A stretch of 64,000 bases of DNA from Pseudomonas saxonica (GTDB lineage Bacteria; Pseudomonadota; Gammaproteobacteria; Pseudomonadales; Pseudomonadaceae): the NCBI RefSeq assembly GCF_007858365.1, contig NZ_VFIO01000002.1, positions 186,001 to 250,000 on the forward strand, read 5' to 3'. The notes beneath the pieces are model-generated. The model did no database searches and was not told the origin of the DNA. It worked only from the letters and a program-made list of their open reading frames with translations. Of the stretch, positions 1 through 11,270 are shown in pieces. Each line of letters opens with the position of its first letter. The stretch's first letter is position 1. A program made the position numbers and the translations under genes.

Positions 1-1549
1 GCACTTCATCGGCCACCACTGCAAAGCCACGTCCGGTTTCCCCTGCACGCGCCGCTTCAATGGCCGCATTCAACGCCAGCAGGTTGGTTTGCTCTGCAAT
101 GCCGTGAATCACCGTCAATACCACCTCAATTTGCTCGCTCTGACGGGCCAGCCGCTCTATCACCTTGGCACCCTCGCCCACTTGTCCGGCCAAGGCTTCA
201 ATCAAACCGCCGACTTGCGTCGAGGTACGAGTGTTTTCATCGGTGGCCTGACGAATCTCCAGCACCTGTTTAAGCGCCGCTTGCATTGCATGGCTCTCGG
301 ACTGCGCCGCATCGGCCATGGTCGACAGCGCTGCCAGACTTTGCGCAACCTCATCTCGCTGCAATTGCGCGGCGGCATTGGCCCCGGCATTGCGTACGGT
401 CATCGCCCCAATCTCGACCCCGGTACGCTGCGCCACATCACCGGCCTCGCGCACGATGGGCTGGAGCTTGTCGATAAAACGGTTGACCGCCGCAGCCATG
501 TCGCCAATTTCATCCTTGCTGTGAAGGCCGACACGCTTGGTCAAATCGCCATCGCCTGCTGCCAGATCATTGAGCGCGTTAATCAACAACAGCAATTTGT
601 TCACTACGCGCCGGCCCAGTACCACGGCCAGAAGCAACAGTACGCCCAAGCCGACTATCGCCAAGCCCAGGCCAATCCGCCAGCGCAACGTATCCGCCGC
701 CTCACGCACGGTCTGCGAGGTATTGGCTTGCATTTGCGCAGCGGCCGCCTGAGCCGACTGCAAACGTGCGCCCAACACCGCCGCGCTGTCGCTGGCAGCA
801 CCCTGCAAGCTTTCGCCGACCAACTGCTCACTGTTGACGATCAGTTTCGCAAAACGCTTATCAAGGGCCGCCAGATCCTCTTCTAACGACGCTGTGGAAA
901 CACCCATCAACACTTTGCCGATTTCGACACCGTTAGGATTGATGGGCGCTTCGAGGTAATACACCGCCGGGTCGTTGCGGGCCGCACTCAAGACCTTGTC
1001 CAGCGCTCGCTCACCCTGGCCCTTTTCCAACAGGGCTTTGTTGATCGGGTTGTCACGGTTGAGATAGCGCGTCAGGTGCTGACCTGACGCATCGTCATAC
1101 ACAACAAACAACACATTGGGATTATGTTGAGCGCGGCGGGCAAATTCAGACAGGGTTGGCACGTCGTTGTCCCAAATGGCCCGCGGTGCCACAGCCGCCA
1201 GTAACTGCGCCATGTCATTGGCTGAGTCCTTGAGATTTTTCTCCATCAAATCCCACAGCTGCGTCTGTTCTTCTTTCAAGCGCGGCGCCAAGCCCGCAGT
1301 CAGACGCTGACGAGTATGAGCAGACAGCTCATCAAGGCTGTTTTTGACCTCCTCACTGGCCTGCTGCAATTCAACCGTCAACTTTTGACTGTCTGCTCCC
1401 AGACGCGTGTCCAGATCGGCTTCCAATGCGGTGACTGTGCTCCGAGTCAGTGCAACCGCCACCAACACTTGCACCAAAAGAGCGATACCCAAGGTAACGA
1501 ACACGGGTCTTAACAAGCGGCTTCGTAACAGTGAGAGAACGGCAGACAC
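1..1549 (-). CDS. Methyl-accepting chemotaxis protein (3' end outside window)
   Basis: Inner-membrane chemoreceptor that senses a ligand in the periplasm and controls CheA. From a GTG start at 1547-1549, behind a GGAGGGG ribosome site at 1556-1562, about 516 residues are visible. A first membrane helix lies at about residues 15-34, a periplasmic sensor domain of about 250 residues follows, and a second helix lies near 286-310. Then come a HAMP domain and the cytoplasmic signalling helices. The reading frame leaves the window in the conserved hairpin, where [16 protein letters not shown] is visible. The ligand cannot be told from sequence. It is transcribed in the same direction as purA but a strong terminator separates them, so it probably has its own promoter. 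The ORF is open through the signature region, so confidence in the family is high. Confidence 0.93.
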   Translation of the reverse strand, partial: MSAVLSLLRSRLLRPVFVTLGIALLVQVLVAVALTRSTVTALEADLDTRLGADSQKLTVELQQASEEVKNSLDELSAHTRQRLTAGLAPRLKEEQTQLWDLMEKNLKDSANDMAQLLAAVAPRAIWDNDVPTLSEFARRAQHNPNVLFVVYDDASGQHLTRYLNRDNPINKALLEKGQGERALDKVLSAARNDPAVYYLEAPINPNGVEIGKVLMGVSTASLEEDLAALDKRFAKLIVNSEQLVGESLQGAASDSAAVLGARLQSAQAAAAQMQANTSQTVREAADTLRWRIGLGLAIVGLGVLLLLAVVLGRRVVNKLLLLINALNDLAAGDGDLTKRVGLHSKDEIGDMAAAVNRFIDKLQPIVREAGDVAQRTGVEIGAMTVRNAGANAAAQLQRDEVAQSLAALSTMADAAQSESHAMQAALKQVLEIRQATDENTRTSTQVGGLIEALAGQVGEGAKVIERLARQSEQIEVVLTVIHGIAEQTNLLALNAAIEAARAGETGRGFAVVADEV

Positions 1550-1568
1550 AGGTAACCCCTCCACATAC

Positions 1569-1589
1569 GTGCCATTATTTTGATGGCAC
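1569..1589. other. 7-bp palindrome just upstream of the chemoreceptor start
   Basis: GTGCCAT (1569-1575) and ATGGCAC (1583-1589) form a perfect inverted repeat with a 7-nt AT-rich loop. It lies directly upstream of the GGAGGGG ribosome site of the chemoreceptor gene. It could be an operator or a 5' UTR hairpin. Read on the plus strand it is followed by TTTTATT and resembles a weak terminator, but no plus-strand gene feeds it. Confidence 0.35.
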
Positions 1590-1641
1590 TTTTATTGACG
1601 GTTTCCACAGCAAGGGTCGTGCCGTTTAATACGACGCAAAC

Positions 1642-1669
1642 AACAAAGGGCCCCGAAGGGCCCTTTGTT
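1642..1669 (-). terminator. Strong hairpin terminator after purA
   Basis: A perfect 12-bp stem, AACAAAGGGCCC paired with GGGCCCTTTGTT, closes a TTCG loop when read on the minus strand. It lies 16 nt past the purA stop codon. The T-rich end of the stem and the following GTTT fit intrinsic termination of the hisZ-purA transcript before the chemoreceptor gene. Confidence 0.8.
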
Positions 1670-1684
1670 TTACATCGAGACGAC

Positions 1685-3034
<1,350 letters not shown>

Positions 3035-4222
3035 TCAAGAAACCAGCGGCACTACTTGCCACAGGCCATTCTGCTGAATCAATTGGCGGTCGCAGTCAGC
3101 CTCTTGGGCCCCGGCCTGCTGCTGCCCAGGCAATGCCTGAACCACACGCTGACCTTCACTGCGAAGCTGGCAAACCTGCTGCCAGAGTGCCGCATCCGTG
3201 CTGTCGGGCATCCATATACCACCAGACGGCAACTCGACTTGCGCACGCCCCAGGGTCACCAGGGTTTTCAAATCGGTCGAAAAGCCGGTTGCCGGCCGGG
3301 CACGCCCGAAGACAGCACCGATGTCGTCATAACGGCCGCCCTGAGCGATGGAATCCCCAACGCCCGGTACAAATACCGCAAACACTACACCTGTGTGGTA
3401 GTGATACCCACGCAACTCGCCCAGGTCAAAGTACAACGGCAACTGCGGGAAACGCACAGACAACCCTTGCGCAATCGCTTGCAGGTCATCCAGCGCCGCC
3501 AGCACTTGAGCCGGAGCCTTTGCCAAACGCTCGCGCGCGGCAGCCAGAACCTCGTGACCGCCACACAAACCGACCAATGCCTGGAGCATGCCCGCCAAAT
3601 CAGCTGGCAAACCTTCGGTCAAGGCCGTTACTTCGTCGATCGCCTTGCGTTGCAGGGCGTCGAACAATTGTTGTTCCACTTGCGCCGACAGGTTGGCCGC
3701 ACGGGCCAACCCACGGTAAATACCGACATGCCCCAGGTCCATGTGGACATCAGGCACATCTGCCAGTTGCAGCATCGCCAGCATCAGGCTGATGACTTCG
3801 ACATCGCTGCTCGGGCTGGCATCGCCATACAACTCGGCACCCAACTGAATCGGGCTGCGCGAGGAAGACAAGCCGCGCGGCTTTGCATGCAGCACGCTGC
3901 CGGCATAGCACAGACGGCTCGGGCCTTCACGACGCAGGGTATGCGCATCAATGCGCGCCACTTGCGGCGTGATGTCGGCACGAAACCCCATCTGGCGACC
4001 CGTTTGCGGGTCAATAACCTTGAAGGTGCGCAAGTCGAGATCCTGGCCTGCCCCAGTCAGCAAGGACTCCAGGTATTCGATATGCGGGGTGACGACGAAC
4101 TCATAGCCCCAGCTCTGGAACAGATCCAACACCTGACGCCGCGCCACTTCGATGCGGGCTGCTTCAGGTGGAAGTACTTCTTCGATGCCATCTGGCAGAA
4201 GCCAGCGGTCTACTGTTGCCAT
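3035..4222 (-). CDS. hisZ: ATP phosphoribosyltransferase regulatory subunit
   Basis: HisZ is a catalytically inactive paralogue of histidyl-tRNA synthetase. It joins the short form of HisG to make a histidine-feedback-regulated enzyme at the first step of histidine biosynthesis. The 395-residue protein begins [20 protein letters not shown]. It has class II synthetase-like stretches such as [19 protein letters not shown] (motif-2 region) and a GGRYDDI element. It lacks the anticodon-binding domain, as expected from its length. It lies upstream of purA as in other pseudomonads. No hisG is in this window. Confidence 0.95.
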   Translation of the reverse strand: MATVDRWLLPDGIEEVLPPEAARIEVARRQVLDLFQSWGYEFVVTPHIEYLESLLTGAGQDLDLRTFKVIDPQTGRQMGFRADITPQVARIDAHTLRREGPSRLCYAGSVLHAKPRGLSSSRSPIQLGAELYGDASPSSDVEVISLMLAMLQLADVPDVHMDLGHVGIYRGLARAANLSAQVEQQLFDALQRKAIDEVTALTEGLPADLAGMLQALVGLCGGHEVLAAARERLAKAPAQVLAALDDLQAIAQGLSVRFPQLPLYFDLGELRGYHYHTGVVFAVFVPGVGDSIAQGGRYDDIGAVFGRARPATGFSTDLKTLVTLGRAQVELPSGGIWMPDSTDAALWQQVCQLRSEGQRVVQALPGQQQAGAQEADCDRQLIQQNGLWQVVPLVS

Positions 4223-4309
4223 TACGCCATTCCCCTATGATCCGGGCGGCTTGCCAGCAGGCGAGCCTTGAGTAAAGCAGAACGTGGCTGCGTCTTGAGC
4301 GCGCACAGC

Positions 4310-4333
4310 AAAAAAGCCTGAAGCAACAGGCTT
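4310..4333 (-). terminator. Intrinsic terminator, distal of a tandem pair after hflC
   Basis: Read on the minus strand, AAGCCTG-TTGCTT-CAGGCTT is followed by a run of six T (plus-strand A run 4310-4315). It is the second of two terminators between hflC and hisZ. With its partner it should isolate hisZ-purA from the hfl operon. Confidence 0.8.
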
Positions 4334-4403
4334 ACACAGCACATTCCTCGAAAAAATCTGCCGACGCTGTATCAGCCGTTCGGTCAATCAAACATGCAGA
4401 CGC

Positions 4404-4427
4404 AAAAAAGCCGGGAATTTCCCGGCT
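4404..4427 (-). terminator. Intrinsic terminator after hflC
   Basis: An 8-bp GC-rich stem (AGCCGGGA / TCCCGGCT) with a 3-nt loop is followed on the minus strand by six T (A run 4404-4409). It lies about 120 nt beyond the hflC stop codon. The 325-nt gap 4223-4547 holds this hairpin, a second one, and no credible gene. The small DUF2065 gene that sits here in P. aeruginosa is not seen. Confidence 0.85.
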
Positions 4428-4547
4428 GCCGCATCATACACACGTTTTCTAAAAGGATCACCCCGCCAGGCAATTTGCCCGCCCGGCGGAATGAATGCAT
4501 GCGCCCGATTGTGATGCCAGAGGCCGGCAATCGGACGGCATGACGCC

Positions 4548-5426
4548 TTACTGTTGCGCGGGCTTGGATTTTTCCAGGTAGCGGAAGAAATCGCTGCTTG
4601 GATCCAATACCAACACGTCGCTCTTGTTCGCAAAGCTTTCGCGGTAAGCGCGCAGGCTGCGATAGAACCGGTAGAACTCTTGATCCTGGCCGTAAGCCTT
4701 GGAGTAGATCGCAGAGGCCTGGGCATCGCCATCACCGCGCAGTTCTTCAGACTGACGATACGCTTCAGCCAGCAGAACACGACGTTGACGGTCGGCGTCA
4801 GCACGAATGCCTTCAGCCAGTTCGTTACCCTTGGCCCGATGCTCGCGTGCTTCACGCTCACGCTCGGTGCTCATACGTTCGAAAACGCTGCGGTTCACTT
4901 CTTTTGGCAAGTCGATGGCTTTGACGCGAACGTCGACCACTTCGATGCCCAGCTCTTTTTCAGCCATTTTGTTCAGCGATGCGGTGATGTCAGCCATCAA
5001 TGCATCACGCTCACCTGACACCACTTCGTGCAGGGTGCGCTTACCGAACTGGTCACGCAGGCCGGATTCCAGACGACGCGACAGACGCTCGTCAGCAATC
5101 TGCTTCATACCGGAGGTAGCGGTGTAGAAGCGCTCGGCATCTTTCACACGCCACTTGGCGAAGGCATCCACCATGACCGCTTTCTTTTCCAGCGTCAGGA
5201 AACGCTGTGTCGGCGCATCCAGCGTCATCAGACGGGCGTCGAACTTGCGCACCTGGTTGACGTAAGGAATCTTCACGTGAAGACCCGGCTGAACATCGGT
5301 CTGAACCACACGGCCAAAGCGCAGCAGAACGGCACGTTCAGTTTGCGAGACGATGTAGAAGCTGTTCCAGGCAACGATCGCCACGACAACGGCAACAATA
5401 AGGGCGATCAGCGATTTATTGCTCAT
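4548..5426 (-). CDS. hflC: HflC, FtsH protease modulator subunit
   Basis: HflC pairs with HflK in a large periplasm-facing complex that encloses and modulates the inner-membrane protease FtsH. The 292-residue protein has an N-terminal signal-anchor helix (about residues 7-26). It is followed by an SPFH/band-7 domain (FYIVSQTERAVLLRFG onward) and a long charged, probably coiled-coil segment (STEREREAREHRAKGNELAE). The ATG overlaps the hflK stop by 1 nt (TGATG), which suggests translational coupling. Two tandem terminators follow. Confidence 0.97.
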   Translation of the reverse strand: MSNKSLIALIVAVVVAIVAWNSFYIVSQTERAVLLRFGRVVQTDVQPGLHVKIPYVNQVRKFDARLMTLDAPTQRFLTLEKKAVMVDAFAKWRVKDAERFYTATSGMKQIADERLSRRLESGLRDQFGKRTLHEVVSGERDALMADITASLNKMAEKELGIEVVDVRVKAIDLPKEVNRSVFERMSTEREREAREHRAKGNELAEGIRADADRQRRVLLAEAYRQSEELRGDGDAQASAIYSKAYGQDQEFYRFYRSLRAYRESFANKSDVLVLDPSSDFFRYLEKSKPAQQ

Positions 5427-6607
5427 CAGCGACTCTCCCTGGTACGCGGTGGTGTCGGCAGATCCGTGCTGGTGTGCGAGCCAGAATCACTGGTGCTCGA
5501 CGCAGCTGCCGAACCCGTTGCCGGGGTGCTGCCATTACGGCCTTCGATCATTTTGTCCAACGGCAAGTACAGCAGGTTGCTCTGGCCGTTCTTGTTACCG
5601 GTCACGAGTACTTTGCTGGTGTTGCTGAAGACGTCCTGCATGGTGTCCAGATACAGACGGTCACGCGTCACGTCCGGAGCTTTGCGGTACTCGGCCACCA
5701 GCTTGGTAAAGCGGTCTGCCTCACCTTTGGCACGAGAAACCACTTCGTCGCGGTAACCGTTGGCATCTTCGATAATGCGCTGCGCCTGACCACGGGCTTC
5801 CGGCACTACACCATTGGCGTAGCTTTCGGCCTGGTTGCGGGCACGCTGCTCGTCTTCACGGGCACGAATCACGTCATCAAAGGCTTCTTGTACTTCACGC
5901 GGTGCGGCTGCGTTCTGTACGTTGACCTGAGTCACGGTGATACCGGTCTTGTAGGTATCGAGGAAGCGCTGCAAACGTTCCTTGATCTCGATAGCCATTT
6001 GCTCACGACCTTCGGTCAGCACCTGGTCCATCGAGGTAGAGCCTACGACATGGCGCAGGGCACTGTCGGTGGCTTGTTGCAGGCTGACTTCCGGCTGATC
6101 AACGTTGAGCACGAAATCGCGCAGGTTGCTGATCTTGTACTGCACGGTCAGCGGCACTTCGACGATGTTTTCGTCTTCAGTCAGCATTTGACCCTGCTTG
6201 GTATACGCACGCTCACGCGTCACGTTTTCCATGTACTTTTTATCGAACGGTGGGAAGTAGATGTTCAGGCCCGGCCCTACAGTGTCGTAGTACTTGCCCA
6301 GGCGCAGCACTACGGCTTGCTCCTGCTCATCGACTACATAGACTGCGCTGTACAGCCAAACGGCTGCCAATGCGACCAGGCCAATGCCCAGCAGTCCGAA
6401 ACCGGCACCCTTGCCGCCCGACCCACTGTCACCACCACTGCCGCCCGTGCGTTTTTTTCCACCACCGAACAACCCATTCAGGCTTTCCTGCAGCTTTCGG
6501 AAGGCTTCGTCGAGATCTGGTGGTCCCTTGCGGTCGCCATTTTTAGGGCGTTTGCCACCCCAGGGATCTTGATTATTCGAGTTGCCACCCGGCTCATTCC
6601 AAGCCAT
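5426..6607 (-). CDS. hflK: HflK, FtsH protease modulator subunit
   Basis: Partner of HflC in the membrane complex that controls FtsH. The ATG at 6605-6607 is chosen because it gives the family N-terminus MAWNEPGGNSN and follows GGAGAG; an upstream in-frame codon would add 12 atypical residues. The 393-residue product has a Gly/Asn/Lys-rich cytoplasmic N-terminus, including a GGSGG-type linker. One membrane helix follows (LLGIGLVALAAVWLYSAVYV), then a band-7/SPFH domain and a Ser/Thr-rich tail. The operon order hfq-hflX-hflK-hflC is the standard gammaproteobacterial one. Confidence 0.97.
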   Translation of the reverse strand: MAWNEPGGNSNNQDPWGGKRPKNGDRKGPPDLDEAFRKLQESLNGLFGGGKKRTGGSGGDSGSGGKGAGFGLLGIGLVALAAVWLYSAVYVVDEQEQAVVLRLGKYYDTVGPGLNIYFPPFDKKYMENVTRERAYTKQGQMLTEDENIVEVPLTVQYKISNLRDFVLNVDQPEVSLQQATDSALRHVVGSTSMDQVLTEGREQMAIEIKERLQRFLDTYKTGITVTQVNVQNAAAPREVQEAFDDVIRAREDEQRARNQAESYANGVVPEARGQAQRIIEDANGYRDEVVSRAKGEADRFTKLVAEYRKAPDVTRDRLYLDTMQDVFSNTSKVLVTGNKNGQSNLLYLPLDKMIEGRNGSTPATGSAAASSTSDSGSHTSTDLPTPPRTRESR

Positions 6608-6673
6608 AGCGCTCTCCATCTGATAAAGCAAAGACGCGCCCACGGCGCGCCGACCAATGCTACAGAATGCCTA

Positions 6674-8005
6674 TCACAGCGGCACAGCCGCTTTGTCAGG
6701 CTTGTATTGCAAAGTGTGTTCTTCGATGAATTCCAGCGGCTGCATCCCTTCGCGGCTGACCAAGCGGTTGAGCTCGGCTCGCGGCAGGCGTACGTCCAAC
6801 AAACTGGCCCCCTCATCGTCATGCGCTTCTTTTTGCACAACACCCAGCTCGAAGAACTGTGCCCGAAGTCGAGAAAATCGCTGCTCAAGGCGCAAGGTGC
6901 CTACGAACAAATCATTGCCCAGCAACTCGGCAATGGCTTGCTCCAGCAACTCCAGCCCCGAACCATCGCGTGCCGACAACCAGACCCGCTGGGGCTTGCC
7001 GTTGGCATCGCGCTGAATCTGCGGTTCGACCGCTTCAAGCAAATCGATTTTGTTGTAGACCTCGAGGATCGGCAAGTCCTGAGCGCCAATCTCGCCCAGA
7101 ACGACCATCACCTGTTCAATCTGCTGCATGCGCTCAGGTTCGTGCGAATCAATCACGTGCAGCAGCAAATCGGAATTGCTCGACTCTTCGAGCGTAGACC
7201 GGAAAGCTTCAACTAGCTTGTGCGGAAGGTGACGAATAAAGCCCACGGTATCCGCCAGCACAATTGGCCCCAGGTCACCTAAATCAAGGCGACGCAATGT
7301 CGGGTCGAGCGTGGCGAACAATTGGTCAGCGGCAAACACGTCTGAGCCGGTGACCGCATTGAACAGCGTGGATTTACCTGCGTTGGTATAGCCCACCAGC
7401 GAAACCGTAGGAATGTCGGCGCGCTGGCGCCCTCTACGGGACTGCTCGCGTTGACTGCGGACTTTTTTCAGACGGGCCTTGATCTGGCTCATGCGAACGC
7501 GCAACAGGCGTCGGTCGGTTTCGAGCTGGGTTTCACCCGGGCCACGACTGCCGATACCCCCACCTTGACGTTCAAGGTGAGTCCAGCCACGAACAAGCCG
7601 CGTGCTCATGTGATCAAGCTGGGCCAGTTCGACCTGCAACTTGCCTTCATGGGTACGGGCGCGCTGAGCGAAAATGTCGAGAATCAGCCCGGTGCGGTCA
7701 AGCACGCGACACTCGAACACACGTTCAAGGTTACGCTCCTGACTGGGCGTGAGGACGTGATTGAAAATCACAATGTCGACCTTCTCGGCCTTGACCAGGT
7801 CGCGTAACTCTTCGACCTTGCCAGTGCCAATCAGGTACTTGGCCGATGGCCGATGACGCGGCACGTTAAAAAACGCGACGGTCTCGGCACCGGCCGATTT
7901 AGCTAACTCCTGGAACTCCTGCGGATCTTCGCGCGCCTCAGGGTCCTGTCCTTCCAAGTGAACGAGGATTGCCCGCTCACCACCACCGTGACGCTCAAAG
8001 AACAA
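6674..8005 (-). CDS. hflX: GTPase HflX (ribosome-splitting factor), TTG start
   Basis: HflX binds the 50S subunit and splits stalled or hibernating ribosomes. The 443-residue protein has the N-terminal HflX domain, the glycine-rich linker GGGIGSRGPGETQLE, and a G domain. The G domain shows G1 GYTNAGKST, G3 DTVGF and G4 NKID. The start is the TTG at 8003-8005: the usual family start (FFERHGGGER) lies immediately after it, a GGAG site precedes it, and no in-frame ATG fits. It is 21 nt downstream of hfq, within the hfq-hflX-hflKC operon. Confidence 0.96.
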   Translation of the reverse strand: MFFERHGGGERAILVHLEGQDPEAREDPQEFQELAKSAGAETVAFFNVPRHRPSAKYLIGTGKVEELRDLVKAEKVDIVIFNHVLTPSQERNLERVFECRVLDRTGLILDIFAQRARTHEGKLQVELAQLDHMSTRLVRGWTHLERQGGGIGSRGPGETQLETDRRLLRVRMSQIKARLKKVRSQREQSRRGRQRADIPTVSLVGYTNAGKSTLFNAVTGSDVFAADQLFATLDPTLRRLDLGDLGPIVLADTVGFIRHLPHKLVEAFRSTLEESSNSDLLLHVIDSHEPERMQQIEQVMVVLGEIGAQDLPILEVYNKIDLLEAVEPQIQRDANGKPQRVWLSARDGSGLELLEQAIAELLGNDLFVGTLRLEQRFSRLRAQFFELGVVQKEAHDDEGASLLDVRLPRAELNRLVSREGMQPLEFIEEHTLQYKPDKAAVPL

Positions 8006-8026
8006 AGGAAGCTCCTGTCTTATTTA

Positions 8027-8287
8027 TTAGGCGTTACCTGGTTCCGCGTCAGCGAGCTCTGCTTCGGTTGCGCTAGGCAAGCGAATTGGACGCACAGGTA
8101 CGACTGTAGAGATAGCGTGTTTGTAAACCATTTGGCTAACGGTGTTTTTCAGCAGAATCACGAACTGGTCGAAAGACTCGATGGTCCCCTGCAGCTTGAT
8201 GCCGTTGACCAGATAAATGGAAACGCCAACCTTCTCTTTACGCAATGTATTCAAGTAAGGGTCTTGTAGCGAATGCCCTTTTGACAT
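8027..8287 (-). CDS. hfq: RNA chaperone Hfq
   Basis: Hfq forms an Sm-like hexamer that pairs small RNAs with mRNAs and, with Crc in pseudomonads, represses translation of catabolic mRNAs. The 86-residue protein begins [19 protein letters not shown]. It has the Sm1 region ([20 protein letters not shown]) and the Sm2 motif YKHAIST. A short acidic C-terminal tail follows, much shorter than in E. coli and typical of Pseudomonas. The ATG at 8285-8287 follows an AGGAG site. The 89-nt gap to miaA could hold a promoter, but none is distinctive. Confidence 0.98.
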   Translation of the reverse strand: MSKGHSLQDPYLNTLRKEKVGVSIYLVNGIKLQGTIESFDQFVILLKNTVSQMVYKHAISTVVPVRPIRLPSATEAELADAEPGNA

Positions 8288-8376
8288 ATGCCGCACTCCT
8301 GTAAGGAAAAAAATAGAAACAAAAATTAAATGGCTTATGTCGCCACATCCATAGGATAGACGGCATTCCCTAAGAC

Positions 8377-9357
8377 TCAGGTCAATATGGAGACCGATTC
8401 CAGGTATTTCAAGGCTCGTGGCAGATTGTCGCAGTCGAGGCTGTCCAGCCAATGTAGACCATCCCAGCTGCGTAACCAGGTGAACTGACGCTTTGCCAAT
8501 TGGCGCGTAGCAATGATACCGCGCTCCTGCATCTCGGCTGCCGTCAGTTTGCCGTCCAGGTAATCCCAGACTTGTCGATAACCTACTGCACGTATAGACG
8601 GCAACCCGGCATGCAGGTCACTTCTATTACGCAAGGCTACGACCTCGTCAATGAATCCCTGTTCCAGCATTTGCCCGAATCTTTGTGCAATTCGTTCATG
8701 CAACACCTGACGATTCGCCGGGGCGATGGCCAGATGCGCGACAGTATAGGGCAATTGGCTGCACCCAGAAGCCGCTGCTTTAGTAGATTGTTCAGATTGT
8801 TTTTGTCGATGGGCCGTCATGGTGAGACCACTGACCCGGTAAACCTCCAGCGCACGCGTCAAGCGCTGTGGATCATTGGGGTGAATGCGCGCAGCCGACT
8901 CAGGATCAATGGCGGCCAACTGGTCATGCAACGCTTGCCAGCCGAGCTGTTGCGCTTCTTCTTCGAGCTGGGCACGCACCTGCGGGTCGGCGGCCGGCAT
9001 GTCGGCCAGCCCGTCGATCAATGCTTTGTAATACAACATGGTGCCACCCACCAGCAGAGGCGTATTTCCGCGCGCAGTGATTTCGGCCATGACTTTCAGG
9101 GCATCGGCCCGAAAGTCGGCCGCTGAATAGCTCTGCGCCGGATCAAGAATATCGATCAGTTGATGCGGGTGCTTGCCCAAAATATCTTTGGACGGTTTGG
9201 CAGTACCAATGTCCATGCCGCGATAGACCAGCGCCGAATCAACGCTGACCAGCTCGCACGGCAGCACCTTGCTCAGCTCAATTGCCAGATCGGTTTTACC
9301 GGCAGCCGTCGGCCCCATCAAAAAGATGGCCGGGGGTAAAGCGTTGGAACCTGTCAT
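8377..9357 (-). CDS. miaA: tRNA dimethylallyltransferase
   Basis: MiaA adds the dimethylallyl (i6A) group to A37 of tRNAs that read codons starting with U. The 326-residue protein has the Walker A motif GPTAAGKTD near residue 15. Substrate-binding [16 protein letters not shown] follows, then [13 protein letters not shown] and the C-terminal [11 protein letters not shown]. The ATG overlaps the mutL stop by 1 nt, so it is probably translationally coupled to mutL. This is the conserved mutL-miaA-hfq superoperon. Confidence 0.97.
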   Translation of the reverse strand: MTGSNALPPAIFLMGPTAAGKTDLAIELSKVLPCELVSVDSALVYRGMDIGTAKPSKDILGKHPHQLIDILDPAQSYSAADFRADALKVMAEITARGNTPLLVGGTMLYYKALIDGLADMPAADPQVRAQLEEEAQQLGWQALHDQLAAIDPESAARIHPNDPQRLTRALEVYRVSGLTMTAHRQKQSEQSTKAAASGCSQLPYTVAHLAIAPANRQVLHERIAQRFGQMLEQGFIDEVVALRNRSDLHAGLPSIRAVGYRQVWDYLDGKLTAAEMQERGIIATRQLAKRQFTWLRSWDGLHWLDSLDCDNLPRALKYLESVSILT

Positions 9358-11270
9358 CAGCGACCGCGCAAAAAGAGTTTATCCAGGTCGTCCAGGCCCA
9401 TTTGGGTCCAGGTCGGGCGACCATGATTGCATTGACCGCTACGCTCGGTGTTTTCCATGTCACGCAGCAAGCCGTTCATTTCCGGGATCGCCAAACGGCG
9501 ATTCGCCCGAATGGCACCGTGGCAAGCCATAGTGCCGAGCAATTCGTTGAGGTGGGCCTGTATCCGGTCGCTGGTGCCGTACTCCATCAAATCGGCGAGC
9601 ACGTCATGCACCAAACGCTGGGCCTCGGCCTGTTTGAGCAGCGCCGGAATTTGGCGGATCGCCAGGGTTTCCGGGCCAAGGCGTTGCAGCTCAAAGCCCA
9701 GACGTTGAAACCACTCGGCATGTTCCTCGGCACAATCGGCTTCACGCTGGCTGACGGCAATCGACTCCGGCACAAGCAACGGCTGACCGCTCAGGCCTTC
9801 GCTGGCCATAGCGATCTTGAGGCGCTCGTACATGATCCGCTCGTGCGCCGCATGCATGTCCACCAGCACCAGCCCTTGGGCGTTTTCGGCAAGGATGTAG
9901 ATGCCCTTGAGCTGGGCCAGTGCAAAACCCAACGGCGGGATATCGCCCTGCCCGTCCGGCAACGGCGCCGCATTGGCTTCAGGCAAAGGGGCGAAAAACT
10001 CCCGATATGCATTTTTGGCTTCCGCCACAGGCACCGAAGGCGCTGAGGACTGCGGGCGATATTGGTACTGATAACCCGCCCCCGCACCTGAGCCCGCGAC
10101 GTGTTGAGTCGGCGCCGACTGCGGCTGTTCCAGCACATTGGCTGCCAGACGCATTTCACCTTGCGGGCCGAACTCACCGGCGTCCTGCCCCGTTGGCCGC
10201 TCGGCCCCTGGCACAGGCGCTGGCGCAGCCAGTTGGTCTTCGGGCCTTACATCGCCAAGGGCGCGGTGCAAGGTGCCGTACAAGAAGTCATGCACCATGC
10301 GCCCATCACGAAAACGCACTTCGTGCTTGGTAGGGTGAACGTTGACGTCGACCACAGAGGGGTCAACCTCAAAAAACAGCACGAAGGTAGGGTGACGGCC
10401 ATTAAACAGCACGTCGCGATACGCCTGACGCACCGCGTGTGCAACCAGCTTGTCGCGCACCGCACGGCCATTCACATAGAAATACTGCAAGTCGGCCTGG
10501 CTGCGCGAAAATGTTGGCAAACCAACCCAGCCCCACAAATGCAGGCCATTGCGCTCCACTTCGATGGGCAGCGCCTGCTCCAGAAACGCCGAGCCGCACA
10601 CCGCCGCCACACGCCGGGCGCGGGCCGTATCGTCGCGGGCTTCATGCAGGTTGAGAATGGCTTTGCCGTTGTGGCGCAGGTTAAAGGCCACATCAAAACG
10701 CGCCAGCGCCAAGCGTTTGATGACTTCTTGCAGGTGATCGAACTCGGTTTTCTCGGTTTTAAGAAACTTGCGCCGCGCCGGAGTGTTGAAAAACAGGTCG
10801 CGCACTTCAACCGACGTCCCCACCGGGTGGGCCGCTGGCTGAACCCTGGGCGCCATGTCGCGGCCTTCGGTTTCGACCTGCCACGCCTGATCGGCACCAC
10901 GGGTGCGCGAGGTCAGCGTCAAGCGTGCTACCGAACTGATGGACGCCAGCGCTTCCCCGCGAAAGCCCAGGCTCATGACCCGTTCAAGGTCTTCGAGGTC
11001 GCGAATTTTACTGGTCGCATGTCGCGCCAACGCCAGCGGCAAGTCGTCGCTGGAGATGCCGCGACCGTCATCGCGTACGCGCAAGAGTTTGATGCCCGCC
11101 TGCTCGACATCCACATCAATGCGCTTGGCGCCGGAGTCGAGGCTGTTTTCCAGCAACTCTTTAATCACCGAGGCAGGACGTTCAACCACCTCGCCTGCCG
11201 CAATCTGGTTAGCCAGTCGCGGGCTGAGCAGCTCAATGCGTGCACTGTCGTTCAACGGCCCGTCACTCAT
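9357..11270 (-). CDS. mutL: DNA mismatch repair protein MutL
   Basis: MutL links mismatch recognition by MutS to strand incision. The 637-residue protein has a GHKL ATPase domain (residues 1-330) with [20 protein letters not shown] and DDGRGI. A Pro/Ala/Gln-rich linker follows, then a C-terminal dimerisation domain. The C-terminal domain carries [12 protein letters not shown], the metal-binding motif of endonuclease-active MutL proteins, plus ACHGAIRAN and CNHGRP. These motifs fit the MutH-independent repair type seen in Pseudomonas. Its ATG overlaps the amiB stop (TAATG) and its own stop overlaps the miaA ATG. Confidence 0.97.
   Translation of the reverse strand: MSDGPLNDSARIELLSPRLANQIAAGEVVERPASVIKELLENSLDSGAKRIDVDVEQAGIKLLRVRDDGRGISSDDLPLALARHATSKIRDLEDLERVMSLGFRGEALASISSVARLTLTSRTRGADQAWQVETEGRDMAPRVQPAAHPVGTSVEVRDLFFNTPARRKFLKTEKTEFDHLQEVIKRLALARFDVAFNLRHNGKAILNLHEARDDTARARRVAAVCGSAFLEQALPIEVERNGLHLWGWVGLPTFSRSQADLQYFYVNGRAVRDKLVAHAVRQAYRDVLFNGRHPTFVLFFEVDPSVVDVNVHPTKHEVRFRDGRMVHDFLYGTLHRALGDVRPEDQLAAPAPVPGAERPTGQDAGEFGPQGEMRLAANVLEQPQSAPTQHVAGSGAGAGYQYQYRPQSSAPSVPVAEAKNAYREFFAPLPEANAAPLPDGQGDIPPLGFALAQLKGIYILAENAQGLVLVDMHAAHERIMYERLKIAMASEGLSGQPLLVPESIAVSQREADCAEEHAEWFQRLGFELQRLGPETLAIRQIPALLKQAEAQRLVHDVLADLMEYGTSDRIQAHLNELLGTMACHGAIRANRRLAIPEMNGLLRDMENTERSGQCNHGRPTWTQMGLDDLDKLFLRGR

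Noticed and set aside
4223..4547. Possible small gene after hflC, in place of DUF2065
   Set aside because: The only short frame (from an ATG near 4530) runs to a TGA after about 30 residues, with no membrane segment and no ribosome site; the region is mostly two terminators.
5474..7216. 580-residue open frame on the plus strand
   Set aside because: Antisense to hflK and hflX; composition is that of a reverse-complement shadow rich in His, Gln and Leu, and no start or ribosome site supports it.
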